Below, piece after piece: positions 14,893 through 23,596 of a stretch of DNA of 42,087 nucleotides. A program made the translations under genes and the position numbers. The notes under the pieces were generated by a model. That model made no database searches. It worked only from the letters and a program-made list of their open reading frames with translations, and had not been told where the DNA came from. This DNA comes from Bacteroidales bacterium UBA2861 (GTDB lineage: Bacteria; Bacteroidota; Bacteroidia; Bacteroidales; UBA932). Within the stretch, counting starts at the first letter, position 1. Each line of letters opens with the position of its first letter. Location of the stretch: the NCBI GenBank assembly GCA_002350615.1, contig DEFD01000001.1:4844-46930 (forward strand), read 5' to 3'.

Positions 14893-14925
14893 AAATCAAA
14901 TTGAACATTTTGCGCAATTTGATTT
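14893..14925 (-). repeat. REP-like hairpin, right copy (inverted)
   Basis: Same 11-bp stem as the left copy, with loop AACATTTTGCG, which is the exact reverse complement of the left loop. It begins 43 bp after the RAYT stop codon. Confidence 0.85.
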
Positions 14926-14986
14926 TAGCAATAGACTATAAATCAGCGGATTGGTGAAAATGCGGGAAGGCAAAAGCGATTATTCG

Positions 14987-14994
14987 TATATTTG
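14987..14994 (+). promoter_or_regulatory. -7 box of the histidine kinase gene
   Basis: TATATTTG ends 6 bp before the ATG at 15001, so transcription would start at or next to the first codon. AGAGG directly before the ATG could serve as a ribosome site only if transcription begins further upstream. Confidence 0.5.
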
Positions 14995-15000
14995 CAGAGG

Positions 15001-18000
15001 ATGAAGACTGATCTGAAGATATGGGATATCGTGGCGGGGCTGCTGCTGGCTGCGGCGCTCGTGCTGCTGGCTGCGGCGTTCACCAAGGCCGGGGCTCCGG
15101 GCGATGTTGCAGGCGTCGCCGGAAGGGTGGAACGGGTGCTGGAGCGGCGCCTGGCGAAACTGGACGCCCACCTGCAGACAGTTCTGGAACAGAATCCGTC
15201 CGAATGGATGGATGCCGGGAAACTCCCGCAGGACATGGTTGTGTACCGTTATGTGGAAGACACCCTGCAAAGCTGGGCGGGACGATTCCCGGTGATGAAC
15301 GACGCCCTTGTCTCCGGACAGATGTTCCAGAGCCTTGCCAATCCGAGGATAGCGCCGGATTCGCCCCTGGCAAAGATAGGGGAGGATCTGAGCTATATCA
15401 ATCTGGGCCCGAAATGGTATCTGGCAAAGTCGGTGGTGCAGGGCAATGTCAGGCTCATAGCCGGGCTGGAACTTCAGAACACTGCCTCGGCAGGACCTTT
15501 CAATGGCATAAATCCCCGGCTCGGCCTTGGCGAGAATTATATACTGAGGCCGCTTACGGCAAGCGGGGGAGAAGCTGTCAGCATAGGGGGAAGACCCCTT
15601 CTGAAACTTATTTATGCATCTTTCGACCGTCCGCTCGGGGCGGATCCTGGTCTGCTGCTGCTCTCGCTCGCACTTGCACTTGCGGCGGCGATAGCCCTTC
15701 TGTGCAGCCACAGGACCCTCCGCATGCTTGCGGCCGTTCTGTCTGTGAGCCTTTCCGGCCTCGTCTTCTTCTATTTCTGGGGACGCGGTGCGGGTTCCGA
15801 CGTGATGATCTTTTCGCCGGCCATATATGCCGACGGAAACGTCTTTTATTCGCTGGGCGGACTCCTTATAATAAATACGGCGATGACGCTTTTCTGCCTG
15901 TCGCTGTACATCGTGCGTAAGGAGATCTTCGAAAACCTCCGTTCCCGCACGGCCATAGCGGCCTGGCTGGTCTGGGTGCTGATTACCCTGGCGGCGGCGC
16001 TCATCTACACCGCCACCGCCCTTCGGAGCATAGCCCTGAATTCCAATATATCGCTGGAAATCTATAAGATACGAAGCTTCGGCGCGCTCAGTGCCTTTGT
16101 CTATCTGTCCTTCATTATACAGCTTACCTGCCTGCCGCTGCTTGCCCAGCTGCTGGAACCTCTCCGGGTTTTCATCCCCCGTTTCAGGATAAATTCTTTC
16201 GGTCTCAACAACCGGATCGGCACAGCGGTGCTCCTGGCCACTTTCCTCGTGGGGGTGACTGCAACTCTCGGTTTCCGGAAAGAGAAGGCAAGCCTGGAAG
16301 TCTGGGCGGGGCGCCTTGCCGTGAGCCGGGACATCCCGCTGGAGGTGCAGCTGCTGACGGCGGAGGAAAGGCTTGCATCGGACCCGGTGGTGGCATCGCT
16401 TTCGGTGCTGCAGGACGGAGGAGCTGCAATCCGCGGGTATCTGTCCGAAAGCTATTTCTCCAGGGTGATGCAGGAACATGACGTGGCCGTGTCCCTGTCG
16501 CCGGACGCTTTTGCCTTTCCCTCAGGCACAGAACCCATAGCTGCCGGCTCCAGATTCAGCTTTTCCGACCAGGGAGACGGTTTCGTGGACTATTTCGCGG
16601 TGTTCAGTTACCGCCTCGAAGGCTACGGACTCACCCGGGTCTATATCAAGATCGAGCGCAACGGCGCCTGGAGGCATCGCGGCTACGCATCCATCCTGGG
16701 ACATTCCCTCCCTGGAGAAGTGCTGATCCCCGCCCAGTACTCTTTCGCCCGCTATCAGGGAGATAAACTCCTGACTTACAGGGGGACTTACGCATATCCG
16801 CTGCGCCTTTCCGCAAAGCGGCTGCATGACTTGTACGAAGACGAGGACAGTTATTCCCGCCAGGACCGCTATGCCCACTTTATTTATAAGGTGGCGCCCG
16901 ACGAGCTCGTGGTCGTGTCCCGCCCGGTAATAGGCCCTATCAACTATCTGATAGCCCTGCTTTTCCTGGGACTGGTCTTCTTCTTTGTCTTCTCCCTTTT
17001 CAGCATCGGGAAAAAGGAAGGGGAGAGCTTCGGCCAGAACTATTTCCAGTCCAGGATCACCGGACTGATAATGATAGCGCTGCTGCTGACCCTCGTTTCG
17101 CTCGCCAGCGTGAGCGTATATTTCGTGTATAACCGCAACGAGGCGAACCAGCAGGCCATGATGAGCGGAAAGATAAACTCCATCCAGGCTTCGCTGAGCG
17201 CCAGGCTCAGAGGTATTTCCACTACGCAGGAACTCCGTACCCCGGAAGTGCTGAGGGTGCTGGAAGACGTGGCCGACAACAACAGCGCGGACATCACCCT
17301 TTACTCCCCGGGAGGGATGGTGCTCATGAGTTCCGCCCCGGCGGTATTCGACCAGATGCTGGTGGATGCGCGTATGTCCGAGGATGCCTTCCTGCACATC
17401 ATCACGAGCGAAAGCAGATATTATATCCAGCGGGAGCGCCTTGGGAGGGTACGCTATTATGCCATGTACGCCCCGCTTATCGGCGCTGCAGGCACTCCGA
17501 TAGCCATAATCTGCTCCCCTTATACGGACGACAGTTACGACTTCAAGACGAATGCCGTGACGCATTCCATAATGATCCTTTCCCTCTTCATCTTCCTTCT
17601 CATGCTCACGCGCTTCCTCACTAAGAGGGTGCTCGCGCTGATGTTCAAGCCCCTTGAGGAGATGGGACGGGAGATGGCGGCGGCGGACCTGGAGTCGCTG
17701 GAACATATCCGCTACGACAAGCAGGACGAGATATCCAGCCTCGTGTCGGCCTACAACCGTATGGTGGACGAACTGTCCGAAAGCTCCCGGAAGCTGGCCC
17801 AGGCGGAGCGCGACAAGGCCTGGAGCGGAATGGCAAGGCAGGTGGCGCATGAAATCAAGAATCCGCTTACGCCGATGAAACTCCAGCTGCAGAGGCTCAT
17901 CCGCCTGAAATCAAAAGGCGACGACAGCTGGCAGGAAAAATTCGACGAGATGGCCTCGGTGCTGCTGGACCATATCGATATACTCACCGAAACTGCCAAC

Positions 18001-18480
18001 CAGTTCTCCAGTTTCGCGAAACTGTACACCGAAGAGCCGGTACCCATCGAACTGTCTTCACTCCTACAGGAGGAAATAGCGATGTTCGACAATAAAGACG
18101 GGCTCGTTTTCGAGTACCTCGGGCTTCCCCAGGCGGATGTCATGGGCCCCAAACCGCAGCTGACGCGCGTTTTCGTGAACCTCATCAACAATTCGGTGCA
18201 GGCCCTCGAGGGCCGGGACGACGGCCGCATCCTCGTGCAGCTTCGCAATTCGGTGCAGGACGGTTTCTACGACATAGTGTTCGAAGACAACGGCCCTGGC
18301 GTGGACGAGGAGAACGTGGGCAAGCTTTTCACCCCGAATTTCACTACTAAGAACGGCGGCAGCGGCCTTGGACTGGCTATTTCCCGGAGTATCCTGGAGA
18401 AGTGCGGCGCCAGCATCTCCTATAGTCGGTCATTCTCTTTGGGCGGAGCGTGTTTTACTATTCTTTATCCGAAGAATTGA
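15001..18480 (+). CDS. NtrY-like membrane sensor histidine kinase
   Basis: 1159 residues from the ATG at 15001 (a TTG nine bases earlier is unlikely). One N-terminal membrane segment (residues 8-28) precedes a roughly 180-residue extracytoplasmic part. A cluster of hydrophobic segments between about 210 and 425, a second sensor region to about 640 and further membrane segments follow. A HAMP-like linker comes after the last one. The kinase core has the H-box HEIKNPLTPMKLQLQRL with phosphorylated H950, N-box FVNLINNSVQAL, DNGPGVDEENVGKLF and GGSGLGLAISRSI. The HEIKNPLTP wording is typical of NtrY-type kinases that pair with NtrC-type regulators. The regulator at 3013-4158 is the only candidate in the window; the pairing is inference. 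Confidence 0.88.
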   Translation: MKTDLKIWDIVAGLLLAAALVLLAAAFTKAGAPGDVAGVAGRVERVLERRLAKLDAHLQTVLEQNPSEWMDAGKLPQDMVVYRYVEDTLQSWAGRFPVMNDALVSGQMFQSLANPRIAPDSPLAKIGEDLSYINLGPKWYLAKSVVQGNVRLIAGLELQNTASAGPFNGINPRLGLGENYILRPLTASGGEAVSIGGRPLLKLIYASFDRPLGADPGLLLLSLALALAAAIALLCSHRTLRMLAAVLSVSLSGLVFFYFWGRGAGSDVMIFSPAIYADGNVFYSLGGLLIINTAMTLFCLSLYIVRKEIFENLRSRTAIAAWLVWVLITLAAALIYTATALRSIALNSNISLEIYKIRSFGALSAFVYLSFIIQLTCLPLLAQLLEPLRVFIPRFRINSFGLNNRIGTAVLLATFLVGVTATLGFRKEKASLEVWAGRLAVSRDIPLEVQLLTAEERLASDPVVASLSVLQDGGAAIRGYLSESYFSRVMQEHDVAVSLSPDAFAFPSGTEPIAAGSRFSFSDQGDGFVDYFAVFSYRLEGYGLTRVYIKIERNGAWRHRGYASILGHSLPGEVLIPAQYSFARYQGDKLLTYRGTYAYPLRLSAKRLHDLYEDEDSYSRQDRYAHFIYKVAPDELVVVSRPVIGPINYLIALLFLGLVFFFVFSLFSIGKKEGESFGQNYFQSRITGLIMIALLLTLVSLASVSVYFVYNRNEANQQAMMSGKINSIQASLSARLRGISTTQELRTPEVLRVLEDVADNNSADITLYSPGGMVLMSSAPAVFDQMLVDARMSEDAFLHIITSESRYYIQRERLGRVRYYAMYAPLIGAAGTPIAIICSPYTDDSYDFKTNAVTHSIMILSLFIFLLMLTRFLTKRVLALMFKPLEEMGREMAAADLESLEHIRYDKQDEISSLVSAYNRMVDELSESSRKLAQAERDKAWSGMARQVAHEIKNPLTPMKLQLQRLIRLKSKGDDSWQEKFDEMASVLLDHIDILTETANQFSSFAKLYTEEPVPIELSSLLQEEIAMFDNKDGLVFEYLGLPQADVMGPKPQLTRVFVNLINNSVQALEGRDDGRILVQLRNSVQDGFYDIVFEDNGPGVDEENVGKLFTPNFTTKNGGSGLGLAISRSILEKCGASISYSRSFSLGGACFTILYPKN

Positions 18481-18481
18481 T

Positions 18482-18489
18482 TATATTTG
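18482..18489 (+). promoter_or_regulatory. -7 box of the engB-prs-der operon
   Basis: TATATTTG begins one base after the kinase stop codon and ends 21 bp before the engB ATG. No good TTTG lies 20 bp upstream. Confidence 0.5.
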
Positions 18490-18510
18490 TATGATTCTTT
18501 CAGGGGCCAG

Positions 18511-19107
18511 ATGAAAATTCAAAAAGCAACATTCGCAGGCAGCAGCACCCGTATCGGGGGCAGGCCGAAGCCCCGTCTGCCGGAATTCGCTTTCATAGGC
18601 CGCTCCAATGTGGGAAAGTCCTCGCTTATCAACATGCTCACGGGCAACGGCAAACTGGCGATGACATCCTCCACCCCCGGAAAAACCAAACTTGTAAACC
18701 ATTTCCTGGTAAACGAACGCTGGTATCTGGTGGATCTTCCCGGTTACGGCTACGCCAAGATGCCGCCGAAGGCAAGGGAGGAACTCCAGGACCTCATCAG
18801 GGACTATATCCTTGGCAGCGAAGAGCTGAAATGCCTCTTCGTGCTGGTGGATTCCCGATTCGATATTCCGCAGATAGACAGGGACTTCATCGCCGAACTC
18901 GGCGAGAACGAAGTGCCCTTTGCCATAATATTCACCAAATGCGACAAGCAAGGGCCCACCGTGACCGACGCGCAGATAAAGAAGGATTGCGAGATACTCC
19001 TTCAGGACTGGGAAGAGCTTCCTCCCATGTTCAAGTCTTCATCCGCCAAAGGCACGGGCCGGGAAGAAATCCTTGCATATATAGGGGATATATTGGATAA
19101 ACATTAA
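18511..19107 (+). CDS. engB: Ribosome biogenesis GTPase EngB/YsxC
   Basis: 198 residues. G1 GRSNVGKSSLIN, G2/switch STPGKTK, G3 DLPGYGYAKM, G4 FTKCDKQGP and G5 SSAKGTG are all present, the standard EngB pattern, acting in large-subunit assembly. The ATG at 18511 (MKIQKATFAGS) matches the family N-terminus; a TTG eight codons upstream lies inside the promoter. prs follows after 7 bp. Confidence 0.95.
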   Translation: MKIQKATFAGSSTRIGGRPKPRLPEFAFIGRSNVGKSSLINMLTGNGKLAMTSSTPGKTKLVNHFLVNERWYLVDLPGYGYAKMPPKAREELQDLIRDYILGSEELKCLFVLVDSRFDIPQIDRDFIAELGENEVPFAIIFTKCDKQGPTVTDAQIKKDCEILLQDWEELPPMFKSSSAKGTGREEILAYIGDILDKH

Positions 19108-19114
19108 TATAACT

Positions 19115-20092
19115 ATGCAACACGAACACAGAATGATGGTTTTCAGTTGCAGGGCCTCTAAAGACTTTGCGACAAAGGTGGTTGAACAACTCAAGCCCAT
19201 AATGGAACCCGAGGAGGTGCATCTGGGAGACCTTGAGGTTGCTCAGTTCAGCGACGGCGAGTTCCAGCCCTCCTACATGGAGAGCGTGCGTGGAGCCACC
19301 GTGTTCATTATCCAGAGCACCGTACCGCCGGCAGACAACCTCATGGAGCTTCTGCTTTGCATAGACGCGGCCAAACGCGCCTCCGCCGACAAGGTGATAG
19401 CTGTCATTCCCTATTTCGGATGGGCCCGCCAGGACCGCAAGGACCGTCCCCGCGTGAGCATTGGAGCGAAGCTCGTGGCCAATCTTCTCAAGGCTGCCGG
19501 TGCCGACCGTGTGATGAGCTGCGACCTGCATGCCGACCAGATCCAGGGCTTCTTCGACATCCCCGTGGACCATATCTACGCCAGCAAGGTGTTCTTGCCC
19601 ACCATCGAGAGCCTGCACCTGAAGAATCTCGCCATCGCGGCCCCGGATATGGGCGGTGCCAAGCGCGCCAACGCCTATGCGAGGGATCTCAGCAAGCGCC
19701 GTGAATGCCCTGTGATCGTCTGCCACAAGACCCGCGCAAGGGCCAACGTGGTTGCGGAAATCAAGGCCATCGGCGATGTGGAAGGCAAAGACATAGTGAT
19801 AGTTGACGATATGATAGATACCGCCGGCACGCTTTGCAAGGCGGCCGACGTGCTCAAGAAGATGGGAGCGGTGAGCGTACGCGCCTGCGCATCGCACGGA
19901 GTGCTTTCCGGCGGAGCGGAGAAACGTATCAACGATTCCGCCCTGGACGAGGTGTTTGTCACCGATACCGTGCCGCATCCCGAAATCGGACCGGACAGCA
20001 AGGTGAAGATCATCTCCATGACAAGCGTGTTCGCCCATATGATAAGCCGCGTATACATGTACGAGCCTATCAGCAGCCAGTTTGTGTTTTAG
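19115..20092 (+). CDS. prs: Ribose-phosphate pyrophosphokinase
   Basis: Makes PRPP from ribose-5-phosphate and ATP for purine, pyrimidine, His, Trp and NAD synthesis. 325 residues; FSDGEFQPSYMESVRG, the flexible-loop segment WARQDRKDRPRVSIGAK, DLHADQIQGFFDIPVDHI and the PRPP-binding loop IVDDMIDTAGT are visible. ATGs at codons 7 and 8 are alternative starts. It is likely cotranscribed with engB upstream and the small membrane gene 3 bp downstream. Confidence 0.95.
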   Translation: MQHEHRMMVFSCRASKDFATKVVEQLKPIMEPEEVHLGDLEVAQFSDGEFQPSYMESVRGATVFIIQSTVPPADNLMELLLCIDAAKRASADKVIAVIPYFGWARQDRKDRPRVSIGAKLVANLLKAAGADRVMSCDLHADQIQGFFDIPVDHIYASKVFLPTIESLHLKNLAIAAPDMGGAKRANAYARDLSKRRECPVIVCHKTRARANVVAEIKAIGDVEGKDIVIVDDMIDTAGTLCKAADVLKKMGAVSVRACASHGVLSGGAEKRINDSALDEVFVTDTVPHPEIGPDSKVKIISMTSVFAHMISRVYMYEPISSQFVF

Positions 20093-20095
20093 TTT

Positions 20096-20344
20096 ATGAA
20101 AGTCCTTTTAGCAGCGATAATCCTGGTCGGTTTTGCCGTGCTCGCGATGAGCGTGGGCATACTGCTCAAGCGGGGTTTCCCGAAATACGACATCGGGAGC
20201 AATCCCGAAATGGCGAAGCGGGGTATCCGATGCTTCAAGGATGAAGAAGCAGCCCTGCACCGCCGCGATGCATCAGACCGTCCTTCGGCCTGCAGCGGCA
20301 ATTACTCGGAGGCCTGCAATAACTGTTCTTTGTATAATTTATGA
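20096..20344 (+). CDS. Small membrane protein with C-terminal cysteines
   Basis: 82 residues. One N-terminal membrane helix (about residues 3-23, VLLAAIILVGFAVLAMSV) is followed by a short polar tail with four cysteines, including GIRCFKD and a terminal SGNYSEACNNCSLYNL. The CxxC-like end could bind metal or form disulfides; this resembles small uncharacterised Bacteroidetes membrane proteins and, in size and layout, NqrM-type maturation factors, but no specific motif proves that. It sits between prs and der, overlapping der by ATGA at 20341-20344, so it is translated with them. Confidence 0.75.
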   Translation: MKVLLAAIILVGFAVLAMSVGILLKRGFPKYDIGSNPEMAKRGIRCFKDEEAALHRRDASDRPSACSGNYSEACNNCSLYNL

Positions 20345-21648
20345 GTTTAGTAGCAATCGTAGGGAGGCCGAATGTCGGCAAAAGCACCCTCTTCAACCGT
20401 CTGGTAGGAATGCGCCAGGCAATCGTAGACGACACCGCAGGTGTCACCCGCGACCGCCATTACGGGCGCAGCGACTGGAACGGCCGGGAGTTTTCGGTGG
20501 TGGATACCGGCGGCTACACCAGCAACTCGGACGACGTGTTCGAGAGCGCCATCCGGCGCCAGGTGCAGATTGCCATAGACGAGGCCGACGTCATCCTTTT
20601 CATGGTGGAGGCCGCGACAGGCATCACCGATTACGATGCCGAGATCGCCGACGTGCTGCGCCGCAGCCGCAAGCCGGTGATCCTCTGCGTGAACAAGGTG
20701 GACTCCGGCGAAAAGATGTATGACGCCTACGATTTCTACAGCCTCGGACTCGGTGAGATCTACAGCATATCCGCCGCCAACGGCAGCGGCACCGGCGACC
20801 TTCTGGATGCCGTCGTGGCCGCCCTTCCGGAAGAGAAGGAGAGCGTGGACCCTTATGCAGGCCTTCCCCGTGTCGCCATCGTCGGCAAGCCGAACGTGGG
20901 CAAATCTTCCCTTACCAACGCGCTGCTGGGTGAAGAGCGCAATATCGTCACCCCTGTGGCCGGAACCACTCGCGACAGCATCGAAACCCACTATAACAAA
21001 TTCGGACACGAATTCATGCTGGTGGATACTGCTGGCATCCGCAAAAAGGGCAAGGTCAACGAAGACCTGGAATTCTATTCCGTCATGCGCAGCATCCGCG
21101 CCATAGAGCACAGCGACGTGTGCGTGATGATGATCGACGCCACTTCCGGGATGGAAGCCCAGGATATGAACATCTTCAACCTGATAGTGCGCAACCGCAA
21201 GGCATGCGTGCTGGTGGTGAACAAATGGGACCTCTTCGTCAAGGATTCTTCCACGATGAAGGAATACACCGCGTCGCTCAAGGCCCGCCTGGCACCTTTC
21301 GACGACCTTCCCATCATCTTCTCGTCGGTGCTCAAGATGCAGCGTATCCAGGATGTGCTGAATGCCGTCGCCGAGGTGTACGCCAACTACTCGAGGCGCA
21401 TCCCGACCGCCCGCCTGAACGAGGCGCTGCTCCCGATTATAGAAGAGACTCCTCCGCCGGCATGGAAGGGCAAGTATGTGAAAGTCAAGTACATAACCCA
21501 GCTGCCCACCAAGTTCCCGGCCTTTGCCTTCTTCTGCAATCTGCCTCAGTACATCAAGGATCCGTACAAGCGATTCCTGGAAAACCAGCTTCGCGCCGCC
21601 TTCCCTCTCACCGGATGCCCGGTGCAGATTTTCTGCAGGCAGAAATAA
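20341..21648 (+). CDS. der: Ribosome-associated GTPase Der (EngA)
   Basis: 435 residues with two tandem GTPase domains and a C-terminal KH-like domain, unique to Der. G1 motifs are GRPNVGKSTLFN (near residue 7) and GKPNVGKSSLTN (near 181); G3 DTGGYTS and DTAGIRKKG; G4 NKVD and NKWD. The C-terminus has KYVKVKYITQLPTKFPAF and FCNLPQYIKDPYKRFLENQLR. Needed for 50S subunit maturation. Converges on a DeoR-type repressor. Confidence 0.97.
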   Translation: MSLVAIVGRPNVGKSTLFNRLVGMRQAIVDDTAGVTRDRHYGRSDWNGREFSVVDTGGYTSNSDDVFESAIRRQVQIAIDEADVILFMVEAATGITDYDAEIADVLRRSRKPVILCVNKVDSGEKMYDAYDFYSLGLGEIYSISAANGSGTGDLLDAVVAALPEEKESVDPYAGLPRVAIVGKPNVGKSSLTNALLGEERNIVTPVAGTTRDSIETHYNKFGHEFMLVDTAGIRKKGKVNEDLEFYSVMRSIRAIEHSDVCVMMIDATSGMEAQDMNIFNLIVRNRKACVLVVNKWDLFVKDSSTMKEYTASLKARLAPFDDLPIIFSSVLKMQRIQDVLNAVAEVYANYSRRIPTARLNEALLPIIEETPPPAWKGKYVKVKYITQLPTKFPAFAFFCNLPQYIKDPYKRFLENQLRAAFPLTGCPVQIFCRQK

Positions 21649-21665
21649 TCAGCAGGGGATTGCCC

Positions 21666-22430
21666 CTACACTACGATAAGCTTTACCCCAAGCATTTCGA
21701 TTTCTTCACGGGCTTTGCGGGAAAGGCCGCTGTCGGTAATCAATACCGAGATGTCGCGGAGGTCGCAGGTCCTCCCGAATCCGACCTTGCCGTATTTAGA
21801 TGAATCCGCAAGGAGGATACGTTGAGGGCAGGCTTTCACCATTTCTATATTCAGTTGGGACTCTTCCAGGTACGCGGAGGTGACTCCAGCCTGGAGGTCG
21901 AATCCGTCGCAGCTGAAAAACAGCTTGTTGCACCTCAGCCCGGAAAGCGTGTTGATGGATGTGTGGTCGCGCACCGAAAGGGAATCCTTTATGATCCGTC
22001 CGCCGAGCAGGAAAACCTCCACTCCGCTTTTGCCAAGGAGAAGCCTGGCGAGGTGTATGGAAGCCGATACGGCGAAATGTTCTCCCCGGGGCTCGAGCTT
22101 GCGTACGAAGGCTTCGATCGTACTTCCGGACGTGACCATGAAACTGTCGTTTTCGTCCAGCAGTTTCGCGGCGGCTTCCGCTATCCTGAGCTTCTCAAAG
22201 GGTTTCACCTTGTATTTTTCGTTCAGAGGAGGGTCCGTAGCCTTCCTCTTGACGGGGACTGCATTCCCGTGCCCGCGCTGGATGGCGTGCTGGCTTTCCA
22301 GGATGCGCAGGTCCCGGCGGATGGTGGCGCCCGTAACCCCGAGTTTCCGCGCGATTTCTTCCACGCGGATTATCCCCTTGAGTTCCAATTGCTCTTGAAT
22401 GTACTGATGGCGGAAATGAATGTCTGTCAT
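21666..22430 (-). CDS. DeoR/GlpR family transcriptional regulator
   Basis: 254 residues. An N-terminal winged helix (residues 8-60: RHQYIQEQLELKGIIRVEEI, then RKLGVTGATIRRDLRILE) is followed by a DeoRC sugar-phosphate sensing domain with TSGSTIEAFVRKL, LLGGRII and DSSKYGKVGFGRTC. Family members are repressors released by phosphosugars. No sugar kinase or aldolase is adjacent on its strand; the divergent neighbour is a HAD phosphatase, a possible target. TATATTTA, a near match to a -7 box, lies upstream. Confidence 0.88.
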   Translation of the reverse strand: MTDIHFRHQYIQEQLELKGIIRVEEIARKLGVTGATIRRDLRILESQHAIQRGHGNAVPVKRKATDPPLNEKYKVKPFEKLRIAEAAAKLLDENDSFMVTSGSTIEAFVRKLEPRGEHFAVSASIHLARLLLGKSGVEVFLLGGRIIKDSLSVRDHTSINTLSGLRCNKLFFSCDGFDLQAGVTSAYLEESQLNIEMVKACPQRILLADSSKYGKVGFGRTCDLRDISVLITDSGLSRKAREEIEMLGVKLIVV

Positions 22431-22561
22431 TTTACGGTTCTATGATGGCTTACAGCCGTAAATATAAGCAAGTTTTCTTTGCCGGAAAAAGAAATGTTTT
22501 CATTTTTGAAAAATGTGAAAACAAAACATGGCAGTATGAAGTTATTGTCCTTTCTTTGATC

Positions 22562-23269
22562 ATGAAGAGATTGATAGGTTTGGACCTCGACGGTACCCTC
22601 ACCCAGCATCGCAGCCCTCTGGATGCGGTGCATAGGGAGCTGCTCGACGCCATTGGCGGAAAATACAAGATTATTATAGTGGCCGCAGGGAACGCTCCGC
22701 GGGTATTCGCCCAGATGGGACAGTATCCGATAGACATAATTGCGAACTACGGAATGCAGGAAAGCCGGATGATAGACGGCAAGTTTACCATTGTGCGGGA
22801 CGACAAGGTTGCTGTAGACCGCAGATTCTTCATCAGCGAAACCGACTACTTGCGCAGGAAATACGGCTATACCGATTATGTCGGCGACTCCCTGGAGTTT
22901 CATGAAAGCGGCATGGTAACTTTTCCGCTGCTTGGGACAAAGGCGGACATAAATGACAAGATTGCATTCGACCCTGACCGCAGCAAGAGGCGCCTGATGT
23001 ACCCTGAGGTCAAGGAACTTTTTAAAGGCTGGTCGGTATTCGTGGGCGGTACTTCCTCCTTCGATTTTACTCCGGAACAGTATAATAAATACGATGCTAT
23101 GATCCATTATGGAGCGGAGCACGGATACAGCAGGGATGAGATGCTCTATGTGGGCGATGATTTCGGCGACGGCGGCGGCGACAGCGACATCCGCCTCGGC
23201 GGCATGGATTACATCGCGGTAGAAGACTATCGCAAACTGGCTGAAAAGCTGAAATATTTGTTATCGTGA
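22562..23269 (+). CDS. HAD-superfamily hydrolase (phosphomannomutase-like, type IIB)
   Basis: 235 residues from the ATG at 22562, which begins MKRLIGLDLDGTLT with the HAD motif I nucleophile Asp; the 40 upstream codons are AT-rich and unlike the rest. Motif IV is GDDFGDGGGDSD, and KGWSVFVGGTSSFDFTPEQYNKYDA matches the cap of eukaryotic-type phosphomannomutase-like HADs. It probably acts on a phosphosugar; whether phosphatase or mutase cannot be decided. Divergent from the DeoR-type regulator, with 131 bp between. Confidence 0.8.
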   Translation: MKRLIGLDLDGTLTQHRSPLDAVHRELLDAIGGKYKIIIVAAGNAPRVFAQMGQYPIDIIANYGMQESRMIDGKFTIVRDDKVAVDRRFFISETDYLRRKYGYTDYVGDSLEFHESGMVTFPLLGTKADINDKIAFDPDRSKRRLMYPEVKELFKGWSVFVGGTSSFDFTPEQYNKYDAMIHYGAEHGYSRDEMLYVGDDFGDGGGDSDIRLGGMDYIAVEDYRKLAEKLKYLLS

Positions 23270-23296
23270 TTGGTGAACAGTTAATAACACTTGAAT

Positions 23297-23581
23297 ATGA
23301 AACGTGGCATTAGACTGATAATCATTTTCTCCGTAATTGCATGGTGGCTTGGCTGCTTCCAGGCATTCGCGCAGACCAGGCAGGTAAAGGTCCTGGTGTC
23401 CGACGCCCTTGGCCCGCTTGCAGGCGCCGGCGTGGTGGTGCAGGGTACCGGGAACGGAACCGTAACCGATGCCGACGGCGTAGCCACCCTGAACGTGCCT
23501 CAAGGTGCTTCCGTGGAAGTGTCTATGATAGGATATGCCACCCAGGTTCGTATAAACCATACTCTGTGCCTTTATAAGTAG
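23297..23581 (+). pseudogene. Truncated SusC-like N-terminus
   Basis: 94 residues: a signal peptide (MKRGIRLIIIFSVIAWWLGC, then FQAFAQ) and one carboxypeptidase-regulatory-like domain (GPLAGAGVVVQGTGNGTVTD, ADGVATLNVP, SVEVSMIGYATQ), exactly the opening of a SusC/RagA transporter. After GYATQV the sequence turns into unrelated RINHTLCLYK and stops, with no plug or barrel. It stands 15 bp before FecR, where an ECF sigma factor gene is normally found. A gene remnant is the simplest reading; a deliberately short secreted protein is possible. Confidence 0.7.
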
Positions 23582-23596
23582 TATAAAAGTAAGCAA

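Larger units (their letters stand above)
13793..14925 (+). mobile_element. RAYT-type element: transposase gene between two oppositely oriented REP-like hairpins
   Basis: A Y1/HUH transposase gene (13908-14849) is bracketed by two 33-nt hairpins (13793-13825 and 14893-14925) that are exact reverse complements of one another. Similarity continues outward of the stems: AATCAGCCTCTTAT before the first and AATCAACCTTTTAT before the second, 24 of 27 matching including the stem start. This is the arrangement known for REP-associated tyrosine transposases, which act on their flanking palindromes. No target-site duplication is evident, as expected for HUH enzymes. Confidence 0.75.

Noticed and set aside
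13793..14925. CRISPR-like repeat
   Set aside because: Only two hairpins, in opposite orientation and 1.1 kb apart, with a transposase between and no cas genes.
14992..15000. TTG start for the histidine kinase
   Set aside because: It overlaps the -7 box; the ATG at 15001 is the natural start.
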